From positions 62,001 to 126,000 of the forward strand of contig NZ_PGUW01000007.1 of assembly GCF_002863565.1 (NCBI RefSeq): a stretch of 64,000 bases of DNA. Reading direction: 5' to 3'. This document shows, in pieces, positions 1-9,568 of this stretch. Numbering within the stretch: position 1 is the stretch's first letter; each line of letters starts with the position of its first letter. The position numbers were made by a program, and so were the translations under genes. A model generated the notes under the pieces. That model ran no database searches. It was not told where the DNA came from and saw nothing but the letters and a program-made list of their open reading frames with translations. The stretch is from Bacillus sp. V5-8f. Lineage in GTDB: Bacteria > Bacillota > Bacilli > Bacillales > DSM-1321.

Positions 1-1220
1 ACTGGTGTGTTCTTCTTTTTCTCCCCATCTTTTCCTTTTACGTGAATCATTGTGAAAGCAAACAATCCGACCATAAGGGTTAAAGTAGCGATGGAAATAA
101 ACATGCCTGGGCGAGACCAAGCGATCAGTCTTGTAAACACAGGGGGGCCAATCGCGACTCCTAAAAAACGTACCGAGCTGTATAAAGAGGTGATAAAGCC
201 TCGAATTTCTTTGCCTACTGAGCCTGTAATCAATGTATTTACGCATGGCAGTACAAGTCCGGTACCAAAACTGCTGATGACCAATATAAACAAAAAAGGA
301 ACAAGTTTTTCAAAGAAAGCCAATAAAGCATAAGATACAGTCATTGCGGCGAAGCCAATGATAATCAATTTCTTCATTAATTCCAGGTTTTTTCCTATCT
401 TTGCTCCTGTGATGTAAGATGTTGTACACATCACCAGCAATGGAATAGCCAAGATGAGCCCTTTCTGAACCCCATCAATTTTGTACTGCTTCTCTAATAC
501 ATCTGATAAATAAAAGAGGATGCCAAACAATGCAAATAAACAAGTGGCGCCTGCTAAATAGGTAGCTGCAAGCCATCGGCCATTTTGTCTAAACGCATGC
601 TTAATACCCAATACATATTTTTTAAACGGAGGCGGAGCCTGCTTATGGCTTTTTTCTTTAACAAAAAACCATGTTAACAAAATGGAAATAATACAAAAAA
701 TAGGGAACGCATAAAAAGGTGCATACCACACCATGATTGCTAGCAGGGAACCTAGAATAGGTGATAATACTTTTCCTAATCCATTAGATGCTTCTACCAC
801 CCCAAGGACCCGGCTTTGTTCACCACCTTTGAATAGATCGCCTGCTAGGGCCATTGCAATTGGTGCTGTGCCCGCTGCGCCTATCCCCTGGAGAACGCGC
901 CCAACCAATATCCAAGGATATGGTGAGGATAATGAGGAAGCGGCAAAACCAGCCAATACCCCGCCGACTGCATATAAAATCAGTGCTGGAATGATAACCG
1001 CTTTTCTTGAATAACGGTCGGAAAGGTAACCGAGAACGGGGATTAAAATGGCAGCTGCGAATGAAAATACTGTAATCGTTAAACTAACCTGCAACGGTGA
1101 CAGCTTCAATTCCGATTGCATCGCAGGCAGGATTGGAATCAACATCGAATTCCCAAGTGTCATAATCAGCGGGATTGATCCGATGGCTGCTATCGTCATA
1201 CCTTTATTTTGGGACGCCAC
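1..1220 (-). CDS. MFS drug/metabolite exporter, 3' end outside window
   Basis: The reverse strand reads as one open frame from about 1220 to the window edge, so the C-terminal end is missing. The protein is a chain of hydrophobic helices and starts the first helix at [20 protein letters not shown]. It carries the MFS loop 2-3 signature [10 protein letters not shown] and a helix-5 motif-C-like region around [12 protein letters not shown], which points to the 12-14 TM drug:H+ antiporter group. A GTG at 1220 has a distant AAAGGA upstream and an ATG at 1199 is the alternative start. It lies 55 bp downstream of the DUF3231 gene on the same strand and may be cotranscribed. The substrate cannot be read from sequence. 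Confidence 0.85.
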   Translation of the reverse strand, partial: MASQNKGMTIAAIGSIPLIMTLGNSMLIPILPAMQSELKLSPLQVSLTITVFSFAAAILIPVLGYLSDRYSRKAVIIPALILYAVGGVLAGFAASSLSSPYPWILVGRVLQGIGAAGTAPIAMALAGDLFKGGEQSRVLGVVEASNGLGKVLSPILGSLLAIMVWYAPFYAFPIFCIISILLTWFFVKEKSHKQAPPPFKKYVLGIKHAFRQNGRWLAATYLAGATCLFALFGILFYLSDVLEKQYKIDGVQKGLILAIPLLVMCTTSYITGAKIGKNLELMKKLIIIGFAAMTVSYALLAFFEKLVPFLFILVISSFGTGLVLPCVNTLITGSVGKEIRGFITSLYSSVRFLGVAIGPPVFTRLIAWSRPGMFISIATLTLMVGLFAFTMIHVKGKDGEKKKNTP

Positions 1221-1275
1221 TTATCTGTACACATCCTTTATATAAAATTTTTTCCCATGACTGACGCCGAAGGGC

Positions 1276-1776
1276 TTACTTGGCCATTAATGGTGGTGGA
1301 ACGATCCAGCCTTTTTCCTTATTGATCCGCAATAATTTCCCTGCATATTCTGCCTTTTGTGTATGGAATTCTCCAAACATTTCCGCGATATCTTCCCGGA
1401 TGGACATGCCCATTATTGTGGTGGCTACTACCATTCCAGCAGTGATTTCTTTAGAGACCATGCTCGCTATCTCTGGGTCGTTAAACCTTGCCCCGGCAGG
1501 AATATCCTGTACCTCCACATTTGGACGCTCAGGCGGCGCTGGAGGTAGGCGTATTCCACTTTCTTTTAATAAAGCCTCTACTTGCTGTTCTTCCTGCTTA
1601 ATACAGTTATCTTTTAGATCTCCTAACAAAATCTTTAAATCATTGTCTCCTGTATGGTTGATTAATACTTCGAGGGTAACCAAGAGTTCCTTCGTTCCAT
1701 GTAAATGGGTCCACAAATGAAATACTTCCCCTGAATGTAATGGTTCTTCTTTTGGGTTGCCACTTAAAATGCCCAT
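1276..1776 (-). CDS. DUF3231 family protein, single-domain
   Basis: This 166-residue protein matches the DUF3231 family of Bacillaceae, recognisable from the start MGILSGNPKEEPLHSGEVF and the later segment NDPEIASMVSKEITAG. Many family members hold two copies of the domain in about 330 residues; this one has a single copy. The predicted helices with spaced H/E residues look ferritin-like, but no metal site can be proved. Of two ATGs nine bases apart, the inner one (1776) has an AAGGAGGG at proper distance while the outer one overlaps the Shine-Dalgarno, so the inner is chosen. The MFS exporter follows on the same strand. Function unknown. Confidence 0.8.
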   Translation of the reverse strand: MGILSGNPKEEPLHSGEVFHLWTHLHGTKELLVTLEVLINHTGDNDLKILLGDLKDNCIKQEEQQVEALLKESGIRLPPAPPERPNVEVQDIPAGARFNDPEIASMVSKEITAGMVVATTIMGMSIREDIAEMFGEFHTQKAEYAGKLLRINKEKGWIVPPPLMAK

Positions 1777-1925
1777 AACTTTCATCCCTCCTTAATTTGT
1801 CTTTTTCTATTTTTGCTCTTGTACATTAATTTATGTACAGGTTTTTTTTTCCCGGACAGGAACCTAGGATTTTTTTCAAACATAGGCTAGAAAAGCAAAA
1901 GACTAAACGATAAGGAATGAAACTT

Positions 1926-2942
1926 ATGAGGAGAAAAAAATGTGTTTCCCTATTGTTTTCGATTTTCAGTTTTATTTGCATAACGTGCTTTCTGCTTGCT
2001 GGCTGTAGCGAGGGAACGGTAAACAAAAAAGAAGACGAATCGGCACAGAAAAAAAGCATTTCAGAGGATAAAACGATCAAGATTGGCTATCAAAAAAATG
2101 GGCCGCTTGTCATTTTAAAATCCCTTGGATCGTTGGAGAAACGCCTCGAACCAATGGGATATCATGTAGAATGGAAGGAATTCACTGCGGGTCCGGCTCT
2201 TTTGGAGGCCCTGAATGTGGGAAGCATCGATTTTGGAAGAACAGGTGATTCTCCACCTATTTTTGCCCAGGCGGCTGACGCTCCATTTGTGTATGTAGCA
2301 GCCGGAAAAACAAAAGTCGAGGGTAGTGGGATTTTAGTTCCCAAGGATTCTGAAATTAAATCGCTAGAAGATTTACGAGGGAAAAAAATTGGTTTTGCGA
2401 AAGGGTCGAGTTCACATTTCCTGTTGGTGAAGGCACTTAAAAAAGCCAGCATATCTTATGAGGATATCAAACCATCTTTTTTACAGCCTGGGGATGCACG
2501 GGTTGCATTTGAAAAAGGGAATATCGATGCGTGGGTTATATGGGATCCGTTCACTGCTGATACACAAATTCATTCAAAGGCCCGTATGCTTGTAAACGGA
2601 GAAGGGCTGACCACTGATCGAGATTTTTTTTTGGCGAACATTGAATTTACAAAGAATCACGGTGAGGCAGTGGATATTATTGTAGAAGAAATAAAGAAGT
2701 CATCCGATTGGGCAAATTCCAATCACCAGGATTTAGTAAAGATGATGTCGCCGCTATTAAAAATTGATGAGCAATCCCTATTAATGTCTGCTCAACGACG
2801 GTTGTATGGGGTAGACCCATTGACAGAGGACATTGTGAAAGAACAACAAGAAATTGCGGACACATACTTCGAAATGAAGATCATTCCGAAAAAAATCAAT
2901 GTGCTGAATGCGATGGATAAAGAACGAATGGTGAAAAAGTAA
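1926..2942 (+). CDS. ssuA: Aliphatic sulfonate ABC transporter, substrate-binding lipoprotein
   Basis: This is the extracytoplasmic binding lipoprotein of an SsuA/TauA-type importer. A positively charged start (MRRKK) and hydrophobic stretch end in the lipobox LLAGC, with the acylated cysteine near residue 27. The mature part has family features: IKIGYQKNG, then LEALNVGSIDFGRTGDSPP, LRGKKIGFAKGSSSH and GNIDAWVIWDPF. The start at 1926 has AAGGA nine bases upstream; the in-frame ATG at 1917 lies on top of that site. The next genes are the permease and ATPase, order A-C-B. No SsuD monooxygenase is present, so the ligand could be a sulfonate, sulfate ester or similar anion. Confidence 0.88.
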   Translation: MRRKKCVSLLFSIFSFICITCFLLAGCSEGTVNKKEDESAQKKSISEDKTIKIGYQKNGPLVILKSLGSLEKRLEPMGYHVEWKEFTAGPALLEALNVGSIDFGRTGDSPPIFAQAADAPFVYVAAGKTKVEGSGILVPKDSEIKSLEDLRGKKIGFAKGSSSHFLLVKALKKASISYEDIKPSFLQPGDARVAFEKGNIDAWVIWDPFTADTQIHSKARMLVNGEGLTTDRDFFLANIEFTKNHGEAVDIIVEEIKKSSDWANSNHQDLVKMMSPLLKIDEQSLLMSAQRRLYGVDPLTEDIVKEQQEIADTYFEMKIIPKKINVLNAMDKERMVKK

Positions 2943-2961
2943 AAAGAGGGGACTGACACTC

Positions 2962-3726
2962 TTGAAATCGAGCATAAGTCGAGGTGTAAAACATTTCATT
3001 CCATGGGCGTTCCCGCTCCTTCTCCTGGTCAGCTGGCAAGTGTTTTCATCATTAGGAGCAATTCCAGCCCGTGTTCTCCCTTCCCCGTTCGATGTGCTTC
3101 TTGCTGCAGTGGAGCTATTGAAAACCGGGGAATTGCTTGACCATATTTCTGTTAGTCTGGGCAGGGCCGTAACAGGATTTTTGATTGGAGGGATTATAGG
3201 ATTCTTACTTGGATTATTTAACGGCATCTCTCGAATCTCGGAATTGCTGTTTGATACATCCATTCAAATGCTGCGCAATATCCCGCATCTCGCGTTGATT
3301 CCACTAGTGATTTTATGGTTTGGAATTGATGAAACATCGAAGATCTTTCTTGTGGCACTTGGTGTTTTGTTTCCGGTATATATAAATACCTATCATGGGA
3401 TTAAATCAGTAGATAAAGGGCTGATTGAGATGGGGAGGGCTTACGGCCTTTCAGGAATTTCGTTATTTTGGATGATCATTTTTCCTGGCGCATTTTCATC
3501 GATCCTGGTGGGGATTCGATTCTCCTTAGGGGTGATGTGGATGACTTTAATTGTGGCTGAAACGATTTCTGCCCATTCAGGGATTGGATACATGGCAATG
3601 AATGCACGAGAGTTCATGCAAATGGATGTAATTGTCCTAAGTATTGTGCTTTATGCGTTATTCGGAAAGCTGTCCGATGTTATTGCAAGGATGATTGAAG
3701 GAAAATGGCTTCAATGGAATTCATGA
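2962..3726 (+). CDS. ssuC: Aliphatic sulfonate ABC transporter permease
   Basis: This is the membrane permease of the sulfonate-type importer, about 254 residues with roughly six hydrophobic segments. The permease/ATPase coupling (EAA) loop is visible around LIEMGRAYGLSGISLFWMI, and the family phrase ARVLPSPFDVL is near the N-terminus. Translation probably starts at a TTG preceded nine bases upstream by GAGGGGA. It follows ssuA by 19 bases and precedes ssuB by 28 bases, so the three form one operon. It pairs with two copies of the ATPase in the membrane. Confidence 0.9.
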   Translation: MKSSISRGVKHFIPWAFPLLLLVSWQVFSSLGAIPARVLPSPFDVLLAAVELLKTGELLDHISVSLGRAVTGFLIGGIIGFLLGLFNGISRISELLFDTSIQMLRNIPHLALIPLVILWFGIDETSKIFLVALGVLFPVYINTYHGIKSVDKGLIEMGRAYGLSGISLFWMIIFPGAFSSILVGIRFSLGVMWMTLIVAETISAHSGIGYMAMNAREFMQMDVIVLSIVLYALFGKLSDVIARMIEGKWLQWNS

Positions 3727-3754
3727 AGTTTTATGGAAGGAGAGACCGAATTAG

Positions 3755-4507
3755 ATGATATCTCATATTCCAAAGGTTCATATTTTGCTGGACGGTGTTC
3801 AAAAGAGTTATAATGGCCGGGTAGTTTTGAAAGGGATCGACCTGAATATCAGGTTTGGTGAATTCGTAGCGATTGTCGGCAAAAGCGGCTGTGGTAAAAG
3901 TACGCTTCTCCGGCTGGTTGCAGGTCTTGAACCTTATGATGGTGGCTCCATATCAGTAAACTCTAAACAGCTAAACGAATTGAATAAAGAGGCAAGGATC
4001 ATGTTTCAGGATGGAAGGCTGCTGCCCTGGAAGCGGGTGCTAGATAATGTGGGGCTCGGGCTAAAGGGAAAGTGGAAAACAGAGGCTTTGCAGGCGTTAG
4101 AGAATGTGGGTCTTAAGGAACGCTGCAATGATTGGCCAGGAAAACTTTCAGGAGGGCAGAAACAGCGGGTTGCTTTAGCACGCGCCCTGGTCCATAAGCC
4201 GGATATCCTTCTATTGGATGAACCATTAGGGGCCCTTGATGCCCTAACAAGAATTGAAATGCAGGCATTGATTGAAAGGATATGGGAGGAAAAAAAATTC
4301 ACTTCCCTTTTAGTTACCCATGACGTCGAGGAAGCAGTCGCAATCGCTGACAGGGTCATACTAATTGAGGATGGAAAGATTGTTTTGAATAAGGCCATCC
4401 ACCTTTCGCGTCCAAGGCAACGGACACATCCGGCGTTTGCTCATTATGTGGAGGAAATCTTGGACCATATCATGGGGGGACAGTCACAGGCAGCGGTAAC
4501 CAAATAA
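3755..4507 (+). CDS. ssuB: Aliphatic sulfonate ABC transporter ATP-binding protein
   Basis: This is the cytoplasmic ATPase that drives the ssuAC importer. Walker A (GKSGCGKST) lies at residues 42-50, the Q-loop at [10 protein letters not shown] (83-92), signature LSGGQ at 131-135, Walker B ILLLDEP at 151-157 and the switch histidine in LVTHD at 189. All catalytic elements are intact and the 250-residue length is normal for SsuB. GGAAGGAG lies upstream of the ATG. It is the last gene of the operon and meets nagA tail to tail; no convincing terminator hairpin lies in the 22 bases between them. Confidence 0.92.
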   Translation: MISHIPKVHILLDGVQKSYNGRVVLKGIDLNIRFGEFVAIVGKSGCGKSTLLRLVAGLEPYDGGSISVNSKQLNELNKEARIMFQDGRLLPWKRVLDNVGLGLKGKWKTEALQALENVGLKERCNDWPGKLSGGQKQRVALARALVHKPDILLLDEPLGALDALTRIEMQALIERIWEEKKFTSLLVTHDVEEAVAIADRVILIEDGKIVLNKAIHLSRPRQRTHPAFAHYVEEILDHIMGGQSQAAVTK

Positions 4508-4529
4508 AAAACAGCGGGAACAGTTCTTT

Positions 4530-5702
4530 TTAAACGATATGCCCTTTGCAAATGGTCATATATACTTGGTTATTCTTATCTAAAATGACAAGATCCGCGT
4601 CTTTTCCTATCCCAATGCTTCCCTTTCTATGGAAAATATTTAATTGTCTTGCAGGGTTTTCCGAAGCCATTAGAATGGCCTCTTCCAGTGAACAATTCGT
4701 ATAGGCCATCATATTCCTTACAGCCTGATCCATTGGTAAGAGGCTGCCGGCCAGTGTACCATCATTAAGGAGGGCTTTACCATCCTTTACGGTCACGTCT
4801 TGTCCGCCAAACTTGTAACATGATTCTGGCAAGCATTTAGCCCGCATGGCATCTGTAATCAATACCAAACCGTGCTTGCCTTTTTGTCTATACGCAAGCT
4901 TAACCATTTTCGGACTAACATGGAGGCCATCCACAATGATTTCCGCTTTCACTTCATCTATCAAAAGCGCTGCTCCGGCGACTCCCGGTTCACGGTGGTG
5001 GAGTCCTGTCATGCCATTGTAAAGATGGGTTATATGCGAGGCTCCCGCTTTTATCGCTGTGGCAACCTGTCCATAGGACGCTGCGGAGTGCCCGATGGAG
5101 GCAATGATCCCTTTCTTCTTTAGATAGCGGATCATTTCCATTCCGCCAGGCAGTTCCGGAGCTAATGTAACCAGTTTGATTGAATTCCCCGACAGTGTTT
5201 CCCACTTTTGGAATATCTCAATATTAGGGTCAGTAATATGCTCGACTGGCTGCGCTCCGGCCTTCTTACGATTTATAAAGGGGCCTTCAAGATGAATCCC
5301 AATGATTTCTGCTTTTCCTGGAGATTGTCTTTGGCTGATATAAATGCCCGCATTCAAGAGCGCCTTCTCAATTGTCTCGCTGTCCTGGGTAATGGTTGTT
5401 GCCAGGAAGCTTGTAATACCTTCTTTTAGGAGACTAGAAGCCATTGTATCAAGTGCATCAACCGATGCGTCCATTGTATCCGCACCACTAACCCCATGTA
5501 CATGGATATCGATGAAGCCGGGAATCACTTTATGTGTAGAAGGAACGGAAATTTCCTTGTACCCACTTTCTGCTGACATATTTTCCATCGGGCCAAAGTC
5601 TTTTATTCGACCGTTTTCTATTCGTAAAAAACCCTTATCAAGAATGCCCTTTTCTGAGTAAATTTGTACATTCAAAAGCATGATTTTGTTATTAGAAATC
5701 AT
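4530..5702 (-). CDS. nagA: N-acetylglucosamine-6-phosphate deacetylase
   Basis: The enzyme removes acetate from GlcNAc-6-phosphate, feeding amino-sugar catabolism and cell-wall recycling. It is a 390-residue amidohydrolase with HVH at 67-69, the metal-binding glutamate in GIHLEGPF (E139), metal histidines in GHSAASY (H205) and HLYNG (H226), and the catalytic aspartate in ITDAM (D284). AAGGAGGG lies seven bases from the ATG. Its usual partner nagB and the NagR regulator are not in the window, so it stands alone here. PhnM was considered because phosphonate transport genes lie upstream, but HLEGPFIN.KKAGAQP is NagA-type and a terminator-like hairpin separates the two units. Confidence 0.93.
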   Translation of the reverse strand: MISNNKIMLLNVQIYSEKGILDKGFLRIENGRIKDFGPMENMSAESGYKEISVPSTHKVIPGFIDIHVHGVSGADTMDASVDALDTMASSLLKEGITSFLATTITQDSETIEKALLNAGIYISQRQSPGKAEIIGIHLEGPFINRKKAGAQPVEHITDPNIEIFQKWETLSGNSIKLVTLAPELPGGMEMIRYLKKKGIIASIGHSAASYGQVATAIKAGASHITHLYNGMTGLHHREPGVAGAALLIDEVKAEIIVDGLHVSPKMVKLAYRQKGKHGLVLITDAMRAKCLPESCYKFGGQDVTVKDGKALLNDGTLAGSLLPMDQAVRNMMAYTNCSLEEAILMASENPARQLNIFHRKGSIGIGKDADLVILDKNNQVYMTICKGHIV

Positions 5703-6055
5703 AACTTTCCCTCCTTGCTATCTCCTATTTAATAATAGAAAGGTCCCAGCTTCAACTTTTTCGTAAGTAACTTTTTCATAATGAGTGTAGAAATTATATT
5801 CCATAAAATTGTAAGATTACTAGGGAATGTAATTTAGCAGAAGTGGGTACTTTGCTACCGTAAGCCGGGTATAACAAATGTCAGATGGTTTCATTTAATA
5901 TGAAAACAGCACCAATCCGGTGCTGTTTTAACCGATTATATGAATTTTTTTTAAGCAGAACACAAGATGAGAGAGGCTCGTCATTAGGTCTTCCCGTGTG
6001 CCTCTTAGTTGGAAGGCACACGCAGATCCTGTTTTCGAGTTTACTAAACGCTCTC
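5703..6055. other. Intergenic region with two hairpins between phnE and nagA
   Basis: No gene was found here. Two perfect inverted repeats are present: a terminator-like hairpin at 5903-5929 and a 9-bp stem at 5995-6022 (CGTGTGCCT paired with AGGCACACG, 10-base loop) that has no T-run. On the minus strand a TATAAT lies about 90 bases upstream of nagA, but no good -35 accompanies it. Confidence 0.5.
5903..5929 (-). terminator. Hairpin ending the phnDCE operon
   Basis: An 11-bp perfect stem (AAAACAGCACC with GGTGCTGTTTT, 5-base loop) lies downstream of phnE on the minus strand. The T-tract is only four bases, so termination may be partial. Confidence 0.6.
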
Positions 6056-6919
6056 TTAACGCGCCGCTTTTCGGAAGCCTTCCGAGATAAAATCCGCAAT
6101 GAATACTAATATGATATAACAAATCAGCAGAAGGGTGATTTCTGTGTAATGAAAATAACTCATGCTCAGCTTGAATTGCTGCCCAAGCCCTCCTGCACCT
6201 ACAAACCCTACAACAATGGAGGTTCTCATGATCACCTCACCACGGTAGAGAATGTATGTGAGGAATTTTGGCATCACGGCTGGAATGATTCCATAGAACA
6301 GAATCTGGGCGTTTGAAGCTCCTGCAGAAACAAGATTCCGGATCGGTCTGGCATCTGTATCCTCGATTACTTCCGCACAAAGCTTTCCGATGATCCCGAA
6401 ATTATGAAGGGCAAGAGCAATCGCACCGGGTAAAATGCCAGGTTTGAAAATAAAAACGATGACCATTGCGAACACTAGCTCTGGAACCGCACGGGAAAAA
6501 ATATAGAGTCCACGAATAATTCCGAACAAAATCCAGCGATACCATCGTTTAGAAACAGTTAACGTTCCATCGGCGATCGTCCTGGAGGCTGGGATTACGG
6601 TCAACATTGCGACAATTGTTGCAAATCCCAGTGCCATCACACTCATCTGCAATGTTTCATACGTGAGCAGCAAGGCATTCTTCCAGCTCTCCTTATCAGT
6701 AAAAGCTGGATGTTCCTCTTGCAGCCCGAAAAGGCCCGAGAAAAACTTCTTGCCATATTCAAGATTTCGTTCGTTGAACAGATCAAAAAATCCCGCTCTT
6801 TCTCCGTAGAAAATATGTCCCCAGGATCCAGCAAGAAGGGCAATTAACAATAGGATCGAAAAGGTAATAAATGAAAGTCTTCGTTTTTTACGCGGGATTT
6901 GGATATCATTTTTCATCAC
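6056..6919 (-). CDS. phnE: Phosphonate ABC transporter permease, second subunit
   Basis: This is the second of two PhnE permeases, 287 residues with about six TM helices. The coupling-loop motif (NLVSAGASNAQILFYGIIP) and the C-terminal family segment RTSIVVGFVGAGGLGQQF identify the PhnE family. Its ATG overlaps the stop of the first phnE by four bases, so translation is coupled. It is the last gene of phnD-phnC-phnE1-phnE2. Two fused or adjacent PhnE genes are common in Bacillaceae phosphonate or phosphite importers. Confidence 0.9.
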   Translation of the reverse strand: MMKNDIQIPRKKRRLSFITFSILLLIALLAGSWGHIFYGERAGFFDLFNERNLEYGKKFFSGLFGLQEEHPAFTDKESWKNALLLTYETLQMSVMALGFATIVAMLTVIPASRTIADGTLTVSKRWYRWILFGIIRGLYIFSRAVPELVFAMVIVFIFKPGILPGAIALALHNFGIIGKLCAEVIEDTDARPIRNLVSAGASNAQILFYGIIPAVMPKFLTYILYRGEVIMRTSIVVGFVGAGGLGQQFKLSMSYFHYTEITLLLICYIILVFIADFISEGFRKAAR

Positions 6920-7716
6920 AGCACCAGCCGCTTTCGTAAAGAATTGCTCCAGGCATCAATCAACACGACAATTGCAATCAGGAAGAACAGAAAGGTCCAA
7001 ACCTCATCATAATTAAGGTCTGAGAGCGAAAGCTGAATTTGGTAACCGAGCCCTCCAAGGCCAACGAAGCTCATGATCGCTGATGAGCGGACCGAGCACT
7101 CAAAACGGTACATCGTATAGCTGATCATATTGGCACGCACCAGTGGCAGGTAGCCATAAATCAAGCATTGGAGCCTTGAGGCACCGGCAGCCCGCAACGC
7201 ATTGATAGGTTCTTCAGGAACATCATTGATCATATCAGCAAGTATCCTGCCGAGAATCCCTCCATATGGAATACCGAGGGCAAAAATGGCCGCATAAGGG
7301 GATAACCCGATCACTGCAACAAACAACAGAGCCCAAACAAGCTCATGGATGGCCCTAATAGTCGCCAAAATCCCTCTAAAAATGCCAACAGCAAAGATTC
7401 GTAAAGATGGTGAAGAAAATAACACGCCAGAACCTAAAATGCCAAAAATCAATGCAATGATAAGCGCAACGGTCATGCCTGTTACTGCGTAAGCTACCGT
7501 AACCCATGATGATTCGATTGCAAGCGCAAGGATCTCGGGGGAGAGATCTGGTTTTATTAATCCCTCAAATATTTGAACGGTTGTGGCCCATCCACCTGCG
7601 TGGATCAGGTCTTTGCTCCAGGATACAGAAAACAGGCTCCATATAAATGCGGCCAGCAACAGGAGAGTAAGAATAGATCTATTATGTGCATAAAGCGGAG
7701 CAAGGAGTTGTTTCAT
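6916..7716 (-). CDS. phnE: Phosphonate ABC transporter permease, first subunit
   Basis: This is the first PhnE-type permease, 266 residues, with the coupling segment NALRAAGASRLQCLIYGYLP and the family ending SSAIMSFVGLGGLGYQIQLS. It overlaps phnC by four bases upstream and the second phnE by four bases downstream, giving a tightly coupled transport operon. Together the two permeases probably form a heterodimer channel for the PhnD-delivered ligand. Confidence 0.9.
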   Translation of the reverse strand: MKQLLAPLYAHNRSILTLLLLAAFIWSLFSVSWSKDLIHAGGWATTVQIFEGLIKPDLSPEILALAIESSWVTVAYAVTGMTVALIIALIFGILGSGVLFSSPSLRIFAVGIFRGILATIRAIHELVWALLFVAVIGLSPYAAIFALGIPYGGILGRILADMINDVPEEPINALRAAGASRLQCLIYGYLPLVRANMISYTMYRFECSVRSSAIMSFVGLGGLGYQIQLSLSDLNYDEVWTFLFFLIAIVVLIDAWSNSLRKRLVL

Positions 7717-8462
7717 TCCCCATTCAACCCCTTTAATGAATAGAGTCCGGAAAGATGCTCTTCTGTGATTTCCTTTGTAGGCAAATCAAAAAAGATTTCT
7801 CCATTTCGGACTGCAATAATTCTTGAAAAATACTTTTTCGCATATTCCACCGAATGGAGGCTCATTACCAAGGTTTGTTTTTCCTCCGCAACAAGCTTGA
7901 TGAGCATTGCTAATATGTCCTCTGCTCGGGCAGGGTCCAATGAAGCTACAGGTTCATCAGCCAGAATCACTTCCGGATTTTGTACAAGAAGACGGGCCAT
8001 GGCGACTCGCTGCTGTTCACCACCTGACAGCCTTGATGTTTGGTCATACATCTTGTCGAGAAGTCCGACTCGCTGTAACGCTTTAGCAGCAATATGTTTA
8101 TCCTGCGGTATAAATAAAGAGAGCATGGATTTGAAAAAGTTCCAATCTCCCAATCTGCCTGCCAGCACGTTATGGATAGCGGGAAGAGCAGGAACCAGGT
8201 CAAATTGCTGGCGGATGACACCGATTTTTTTGGCCAGCTCTTTACGGCTTCTATATTGCTGGATCGGCATTCCGTCCAAAAGGTAGTTTCCTTTTTCAGG
8301 GCTAGTTGATCCTGCCAGTATATTCAGGAGCGTGGATTTTCCTGCACCGCTCGGGCCGATAAGAGCGACTGTTTCGCCTTTCTTTATACCAAAAGAAAGG
8401 GAAGATAATGCTATCTTCCGGTCGAATTCTTTTGATATTTGATTTACTTTTATAATCTCCAT
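7713..8462 (-). CDS. phnC: Phosphonate ABC transporter ATP-binding protein
   Basis: This is the ATPase of the phosphonate importer, 249 residues. Walker [10 protein letters not shown] is at 36-44, the signature LSGGEQ at 145-150, Walker B ending in DE near 170 and an H-loop in MSLHSVEYA. The segment [20 protein letters not shown] is typical of PhnC. It follows phnD by 14 bases and overlaps phnE1. No phosphonate-degrading enzyme (phnWX, C-P lyase, ptxD) is encoded in the window, so the final use of the ligand is decided elsewhere. Confidence 0.92.
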   Translation of the reverse strand: MEIIKVNQISKEFDRKIALSSLSFGIKKGETVALIGPSGAGKSTLLNILAGSTSPEKGNYLLDGMPIQQYRSRKELAKKIGVIRQQFDLVPALPAIHNVLAGRLGDWNFFKSMLSLFIPQDKHIAAKALQRVGLLDKMYDQTSRLSGGEQQRVAMARLLVQNPEVILADEPVASLDPARAEDILAMLIKLVAEEKQTLVMSLHSVEYAKKYFSRIIAVRNGEIFFDLPTKEITEEHLSGLYSLKGLNGE

Positions 8463-8476
8463 CTAGCTATCACCTG

Positions 8477-9385
8477 CTATTTGATGATGCCCAGATCTTT
8501 GGCAACTTGTTCGATCGTATCATAATTCTCATTTTTTGTTTCGATGAAAGAATCTGTCTGGAACAAGCTTAGGAATTCTTTAAGATCTGCATCATCTTTA
8601 TTTATATCAAGAATTGCCTTTTTCATACTGTCCTTAGTCCCTTGTCCAAACTTGTTATCCACGTCATTAATGAGCCAATGGTAATCATAGTAGGAAGGTG
8701 TCTCATAGACTACTTTAACTTTGTTTACATCAACTTTTTTCTCAGCGACGGCTGCTTCCCAGACGGCTTCATTCAAGACGCCGGCCTTAAAAGCACCTGA
8801 TTCTACAAGCTTATAGGTTTTATCGTGCGAACCGGAATAGTTCGGCTTTCCGTCGAAGTCCTTTTCAGGGTCAACACCGGCCTGATTTAAAAAATAGCGC
8901 GGCATTAGATGGCCGGATGTAGAGCTTTCACTTCCAAATGTAAAATTGACGCCTTTTAAGTCCTCTAATTTTTCTGCTTTCACATCGGATTGCGCGATAA
9001 AGATTGAATGGAATTCCTTGTCACGCGGGCGTTGGGCAAATGCTTCTGCTTCAGGAACCAGATTGCGAGCCTGGACGCCGGTTAATCCTCCAAACCATGC
9101 CATGTCCATTTCACCGCGTTCAAATGCGGTTACAAGCGCAGCGTAATCGACTGACGGTACATATTCAACTTTGAGCCCTGTTTCTTTTTCTAAGTGTTTT
9201 GCAAGCACGTCCATGCTTCTGCTTAAATCAGCTGCATTCTGGTCAGGCAACGCACCAATTTTAAAAACTTCATCGGTTTTTTTGCCTGTGCTTCCTTCTT
9301 CTTTTGGCTCTTCATTACCGGCACATCCGGTAACAAGCGCAATAATAACCAAAAGGCTAAAAAATACCATAATTTTTTTTCGCAC
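8477..9385 (-). CDS. phnD: Phosphonate ABC transporter substrate-binding lipoprotein
   Basis: This is the PhnD-type binding protein, 302 residues. A GTG start gives MRKKIMVFF, a proper signal peptide, and the lipobox ALVTGC with cysteine at 21. An internal ATG would remove the positive charges, so the GTG is preferred. Family features include IGALPDQNAADLSRSMDVLA, VPSVDYAALVTAFERGEMDM, WFGGLTGVQAR and FGSESSTSGHLMPRYFL. It opens the operon and is preceded by TTTACA-like repeats that may bind PhoP. The ligand could be a phosphonate, phosphite or hypophosphite. Confidence 0.9.
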   Translation of the reverse strand: MRKKIMVFFSLLVIIALVTGCAGNEEPKEEGSTGKKTDEVFKIGALPDQNAADLSRSMDVLAKHLEKETGLKVEYVPSVDYAALVTAFERGEMDMAWFGGLTGVQARNLVPEAEAFAQRPRDKEFHSIFIAQSDVKAEKLEDLKGVNFTFGSESSTSGHLMPRYFLNQAGVDPEKDFDGKPNYSGSHDKTYKLVESGAFKAGVLNEAVWEAAVAEKKVDVNKVKVVYETPSYYDYHWLINDVDNKFGQGTKDSMKKAILDINKDDADLKEFLSLFQTDSFIETKNENYDTIEQVAKDLGIIK

Positions 9386-9427
9386 TATTTTCTCATCTCT
9401 TTCTAATAAATTTTCTTGACTATTAAA

Positions 9428-9455
9428 TTTTACACGTTTTACTTTCTTTTACAAA
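9428..9455 (-). promoter_or_regulatory. Putative phnD promoter with Pho-box-like repeats
   Basis: On the minus strand TTTGTA and TAAAAT lie 17 bases apart upstream of phnD. The same stretch, read on the plus strand, holds TTTACA, TTTACT and TTTACA at 9429, 9438 and 9448. PhoP sites are TTTACA/TTAACA direct repeats, usually with about 5-base gaps; here the gaps are 3 and 4 bases, so the match is imperfect. Confidence 0.35.
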
Positions 9456-9568
9456 TGATTCGATTATTTAACGGTGATTTTCACTCGATTAGTTTTTCAA
9501 ATAATGCTAATCCATGAAATCTTGTAGGAAATTATGTAGAATTGGCTAAAAAGAGTGGAGGGAATGAA

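Noticed and set aside
1280-1720. Plus-strand open frame opposite DUF3231
   Set aside because: Mirror of a real gene; no ribosome binding site and no family resemblance.
1777-1925. SAM (S-box) riboswitch in front of ssuA
   Set aside because: No S-box consensus or terminator; the spacer is too short.
4530-5702. PhnM phosphonate hydrolase instead of NagA
   Set aside because: Metal-site motifs HLEGPF, GHSAAS and the active-site ITDAM are those of NagA; terminator separates it from phnE.
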